Both the position numbers and the translations under genes were made by a program. A model generated the notes under the pieces. The model saw only the letters and a list, made by a program, of their open reading frames with translations, was not told the origin of the DNA and ran no database searches. A stretch of DNA of 7,204 nucleotides from Candidatus Omnitrophota bacterium (GTDB lineage Bacteria > Omnitrophota > Gorgyraeia > Gygaellales > Profunditerraquicolaceae): the NCBI GenBank assembly GCA_028717985.1, contig JAQUMS010000037.1, forward strand, positions 1-7,204, in the 5' to 3' direction. This document shows positions 1 through 6,000 of the stretch, piece by piece; positions within the stretch are counted from its first letter, which is position 1; every line of letters begins with the position of its first letter.

Positions 1-3000
1 CTTGTGGCTGAATCCCGGAACTATTATGACGGCGGAGATGAAAATATTTCAAAAACAAGGATTGAAAGCGTTCGTATGGTGTTAAAAGAAATGCCTGACA
101 CTATACTCGGCGCGGTTATTTTCGGGTCAACGGCGAGATTACAGGCTCGAGATGAATCCGATCTTGATCTTATTCCGATACTGTCAGAAGGGACCGTCGA
201 GGACGAGACAGAAACGGAATCATTATTTTACAGCCGTATCAGGCAGATAGCACAAACCAATGTTATGTATGAAACCCCGATTATTGTAAAAACGTCGAAA
301 AAAGGAGAACTTCTTTCGGTTATAGCGATGTATTTTATAAGCCCCGCACAGCTTGGTGTGAAAACATTCAATTATGGGGATGAATCCAAACCCCTGGTTA
401 CCGACTGGATGATTGTGGCACGGAGCGTTGACGAGGAAAGTCATTTTTGCGCTATGCTTGCGGGATTGATTGCGGAAGCCAGGAATAAAATTACTCCAGG
501 GGAGGAATTCCCGTTTGAAAGAATATATCCGATATTTCTTATGCCGGATACTCAGAAGTATCAGGAACAACGTTCCGGCCGGAATTTAGACAGCGATGGA
601 GGGATGTCATTTGCCGACAGGATCGCAGCGGCAGCGGATACAGCACAGGCGATGAAATTACTTGATTCTGTAGGGATTGCGATAGATACCCGTTTTAGTG
701 AGGCGGGTCTTTTGCATCCGTATTATATAGCACATGGGATGGCGGTTAAAAATACGGTAAACGAAGCAGGCAACGAAGTAACGGTGTTATCAGGAGCCGC
801 GGGTGCAGGTGTCGCGGACGCGTTCCTGAATACTGATGCCCGGACCCTTTATTGCGCATCCACTTATTTTGGAGGAATGAGTATTGAAAATTTACTGCGG
901 GTGCGTGAAATAGATATAAACCTTGATTATTGCAATCGTTGCGCGAGTTTCGATTATAAACAATTTAAATATAAGAACGGATACGCCTGGGCCGGGAGCC
1001 TTTATTCACCTGAAGGAATAGTCATAGCCCTGGCTACTGAATTAAAAGCGATGGGCGTTAACAGACAGGCAATTGTTGTTGATGAAAACCGTTTTGGATA
1101 CCCGCGGATTAATTTTAATTGGGCATATTATAAAAATGAAACTAAGACGCGTACTGTCTGTTTCATTGATTTAACAGCAGGAAGTTTTTCAGATGTTCAG
1201 CATGAAAGGTCCTACGACATGTATTACCAGCGGGCGGCGGAATCACTGCCTTTGGAATACTCTCCTTATGACGGAAGCAGAAGTTATATATACGATATAG
1301 AGGCTGTGCTGTGCCCCGGAGGATACTTTATTACTGATGATTACGCGTACCATTTTAATTTCGGTTCCGAAAAAAAACAGGTTTTCCCTCTTGATTTTCC
1401 GGTGAAATTAATCCGGTTGGATCAGGCTGTCCGGGAAGCTATTATCAGGAATAGAACCGCTGAAAACGGCGAAAACAACCTTACTCATTACGGATGGGAT
1501 CTTACAATAAGGAAGAAACCTGCAATGGGTGAAGATGCCGACGGCGGCCAGGGGAAGTCAACAGGGTTTGATATAACCGCATTGCTCAATAATGTGCGTA
1601 AGGCGCGTGAGGCTCAGGGGAAATCCTTGGCTCCTTCGCAGTCGAAATGGATGGAGGAGGCGCGTATGCAAAAGCACCTTGCCGAGCTTTCGGAAAAAGA
1701 ACTGGCAATTTTAAATTTTATGGATAAAGAACCGGGAACTTCCCAGGAGGAAATATCGCGCCGGATTCCGGTCTCTATGGCTGTTGTCAGGCATAGTTTC
1801 CTGGTTTTCGCGAAAGAAGCCGAAAGTAACGAGAGAGTAAAAAATATTTTTGAACGCCATAAGCGTTGGAGGAGTTTGAGGCCGTTATTCGAATTGATGA
1901 GGAGCGAGCCGGGATTATTCGCGGATGAGCAGGCGGAGAAACTGGGAATTCACCATGATACTGCCGTGGACCACGGTACCAGATTAAAATCGTTATCTTC
2001 CATGGAAGAAGAGGACGAATTACGGGAAGTATTCCAAAGGCATATGCATAAACTTCAGGAACGGGCGATTGCGCGCGCTCTTTCTCTTACCGAAGCGCAG
2101 GAGGCGTTATTAACGCTTATGGAGCGTGAACCGGGGATTTCCCTTGAAGATATGGCCAAAGTTCTCTCCGGCTGGGGGTATAAAGTACAGATATCGACTA
2201 TAAGCAGTTATATACGCACGTTCGATACGTTGGTACCGGAAAACAAACGTATTGCCTCTGTTATCGAAAGGCACCGAAAATGGATCCGGTTACGTCCGGT
2301 ATACATTTTTATTAAAACGTACCCGGGAGTAATTGATTCATTAATCGCCGAAGTCGTTGGTTTGACTCCGGAAGCCGTGCGTGACCAGCTTAAACGGCTT
2401 GCTGTTTTATCTGAGGATGCAGATGAAGATGAATTGAAGCAGGTTTTAGAGACGCATGAAAATAGTAAGACCAGGAAATCAAAAACCGGTAAAACATATC
2501 TTGATCTTTTTTACTTTATCCGTGAAGAGCCGGGTTTTTCCGGCGTTGAAATAGCCCGAAGAATGGACGTGGAATTACATACTATCTCAACCTGGTTTGT
2601 CAGGTTGAGAAATATGGCGGACACGACAGAAGAGATCAGGATTGTTTTGGCGCGGCATGATGCCTGGCAGGGGCTTCGGCCGTTATATATGAAAATCAAG
2701 ACCGAGCCGGGAAAATCAATTGAAACTATTGCTGTGGACTTAGGCGTACACGATTCAACTGCATTGCGCCAGCTAAGCCGTTTGCGTGATTTGGCGAAAA
2801 ACAGAGAAGAAGATGTTTTGAGGAAGGCCCTTGCGATTTTTGATGAATATTGGAGTTCGATGTCGTTAAAAATTCTACTTGAAACATATCCTCCTGTTAC
2901 CCTGGAGCAGGTCTCTTCGGTCCTTGAAGTTGATAGTACTCGTATTACCCGGTGGTTCCTTGAATTGGAAAAAGATGAATCCGAAGATACCCGGCAGATT

Positions 3001-6000
3001 ATTGCCGCGCATAAAGAATGGCGTGGTTCTGCGGAAGCGTATTTGATTATTAAAAACAGGCGCGGGATCGGTCTCAGTGCTTTTGCCAAACAACTGGGAG
3101 TTTCTCAGGTAATGGCGTGTAAAAGGATTGACCGCTTGGAGAAAATAGGTATCCATGATCGTGAAGTAGCCCGTGTCATTGAGCGTCATAATGACTGGAA
3201 AGGTCTTGTTGAAACATATCTGGCGGTACAACGCGCCCCAGGGATGTCTCCGAAAGCTTTAGCAGAGGAATTAGGCATCGAAAAAGTTACCGCGATCAGC
3301 CGTCTGAAAAGATTAGATGAAATTGCGCGGAAACCGTGGGAATCGGAATTACGCGATGCGCTCACGAAACATTACCGGCTTTTAGGAATTAAAAATGATA
3401 ATAAAGGCCAAAACGATGGGGGGATTAAAACGCCTGTTCCTGTAAAGAGGTGCATAACATCTCCTGAAGCGAAATCAGTTCAGCTTACTCTTGACCGGTT
3501 TCCAGATTTTAATCCTGAAATCAAAAGATTGGAAGACCGGTTGAACGAATTATGGAGTATCCCGCTTTTGAGAGCCGCGGCAATTAAAAACCAGTCATTT
3601 TTCTTTGCAGTCATAGAACAAAAACAAGTCATCGGTGACCGTGAACGATTGAAATTCATTGATGAGTCGGGAAGAAAAAATATAGCCCGGTTTTTTGTCT
3701 GGCTTGAGCGCATCAAAGGGTATAAGGCAAGCGTAAAGTCCGGCCGCAGGGAGCAAAAATTATATCTGGGCATTTCCAATAAAGAAAAAAGGATGATTAT
3801 AGATGATCTGATCCGGCTGAAGCAGTTTGATCCGCACTCTTTTAAAAGGGCAATCGATAATCCTCTTTATTATGTCAGGGCCGTTGTAGCGCGGGTTTTG
3901 AATAATACAAAATATTTTTCCGTTTGGCAGAAAAATGAAAAAAAAGAAGATGTGATAATGAGGTATACCTGGTTGTTTATTATACGCGCTGAGGCTCCGA
4001 CGGAAGAGAATGTCCGTAAGGAACTTTTTACAATACTCAGCAGAGAAAATGACGGCGGGAAATCAATGCGTACCGGGGTTTCTTCGCCGGAAATAAACTG
4101 GTTGCTTGATAAAACCCGGGCTTTCCGGATCAGCACCAGGTATTTAAGCGGCACGGCCATTCCGACAATGCTTGCGGCTTTGCGGGGATATGAGGACGAG
4201 TGGGTTGTAGCGGCGGCTTCGTTAGGAGAAGAGCTTCTTGATGCGGGAGTTGTGCATATTTGTAAAGTGATGGAAATCGGCGTGCCTCTGGCGGTTACTT
4301 TTGCCCACGGGGATATCGGTTTATATCGAATGAACCTGGCGCATTTAAAGAACTTGTGTTTGCGGTTGAACGAAGAGGGATATTCACCTCATAAAACTAT
4401 GGAGTGTTTAAAGATAAAGATTACCGGACCGGGAAGCGAGCAGGGTTTAAGCTTTAACGAAGCATTGAACGCCGCGGACGGATTCATTAAAGCCAACCGG
4501 GGATGGTTTAAAACTTTTTCTTACGGTAAGAATGAAGGACCCCGTTTTGACGGCGGCACGATCAGGCGGGCAGCTCCGGCGGTAAAGCTTTTAAGACTGC
4601 TTGAAGAGGTGTTCATGCAGTTTGAAGTGAAAGAAAGCGTTGATATTTTTGTTACACCGGTTTGTCCCTTTCAATGCGATCATTGTTTAGCTGCTGATAT
4701 TAACGTGCGCGCCCGGGAAGTTCCCCTGGCTGAACTCAAACAGGTTATTGATCAGTTGTCCGGAATTAAAAGTATCCGATTAGGAGGTTCCGGTGAACCA
4801 CTCTATTACGGCGGTAAGCCTTTATCCGAATCCTTGTGGGAATTAGTGGATTATGCCTGTGAAAGGGCGGGGACGGTTTATATTGATACCAACGGTTTTG
4901 CTATCCCACAGGGAGAGGAAGAGTTTAATTCATTCCTTGAGAGATTGCCGCGTAATGCCGTTTTAGCTCTTTCCATTGACGAAGCCCATGAGAAGGAAAT
5001 GAAGCGCCGGAATAAAGATTTGACGCGGATCATAGGCCTCCTGGAGGAAAAAAGAAAACAAAGGCGTATTAGTCTCCAATACAACATGCGGTATCCTTTA
5101 TCCGAAGATATAGAATCTTTCCCAGCAGAAGTTTACCAGCTTTTAGACAGGTATGGACTGAGAGATGCCTTTGTGACGGACAGGGATATTTTTAATCTCT
5201 TCCACATAATCGCGGAAGGAAATGCCGCACGGGATGATTTTAGTCAGGGGGCACGGGATGTTGATGTGGTGGATATTGTCAATCATTCCACTAATCCCCG
5301 GAAGTACGATCTTTATATCGCCTACGGAGAAGTAGTAGTTAACGCTCACGCCGCTTTTATATCTGAAAGGCCGCGGCATGCTGTTCTGGGCGATGTCCGC
5401 CGCGAAAAGCTTTTTGATATATTTTTAAACGGTTTATTCGGCAGGTTCATACCCGGATTGAAACAGAATAAAGAATTAATGGATTTGATCATGGAGTTTG
5501 TCCGTTCCGATACGCAGTCCCCGGATTTTACGCTGGCGGAAAAATTAAGAAGATGCTGGAGTAAGATCAGCGTAGAAGAGTATGCGCGTAGAGTAGATGA
5601 AGTCGTTGCCGTTTCCGCTCAACAGCAGGTGCGCGTAGGTAACAATTTCTTGAGCACGCAGGAAGACGTGCACTTGGGATTCTCATATGGGGATTTTTCA
5701 GGTGATGCGGAAATAGTCATGAAATACGTGCTTAAGATGTTAGAAAAGTTTCTTAATGTTCAAACCTATCTCCCCGGGCAGACTTACGGGAGAGTTATAA
5801 ACGGAGCGGTTGTCGAAGAAGAACTCTTGGAAATATCCAGGGAAACGCTTTTTGAACAACCGGACGAAGAAAGCGGAGTCCATGAAGCGAGAGCTTCTGA
5901 TATCGCGCTATGCTTCTATTATATAGGAAAGGCATTAAGCGGTGTGTCGGGACGTTCTGAATTACAGGCGTGCTCGGAGGCGTTGATATATTATGATTTT

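Noticed and set aside
421..444. Arg-x6-His (residues 141-148) after the nucleotidyltransferase, like a HEPN RNase motif of an MNT-HEPN toxin-antitoxin pair
   Set aside because: A single Arg and His at this spacing is common by chance, and the surrounding sequence does not show the long four-helix pattern of HEPN proteins.
223..570. A 115-codon open frame, and similar short ones at 2875-3231, 3480-3779, 3870-4160, 4878-5087, 5143-5379, 5795-6043, 5991-6173, 6597-6977 and 6850-7077
   Set aside because: All overlap the giant frame, carry no recognisable domain and have the length expected of chance openings in a coding region.
598..606. GGAGGG directly before an in-frame ATG at 604
   Set aside because: There is no spacing between the purine run and the ATG, so it cannot work as a normal ribosome binding site; the bases encode an Asp-Gly-Gly joint.
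2511..3089. A 192-codon open frame outside the main frame, across the HTH repeats
   Set aside because: It lies within the strongly supported +1 frame, its translation is rich in Ser, Arg and Ile without a motif, and its repetitive character is inherited from the repeats it overlaps.
4780..4800. LGGS resembling the phosphopantetheine site of carrier proteins
   Set aside because: It lies about 40 residues after the radical SAM cysteines, exactly where the GGE motif belongs, and reads GGSGEP, so it is part of that domain.
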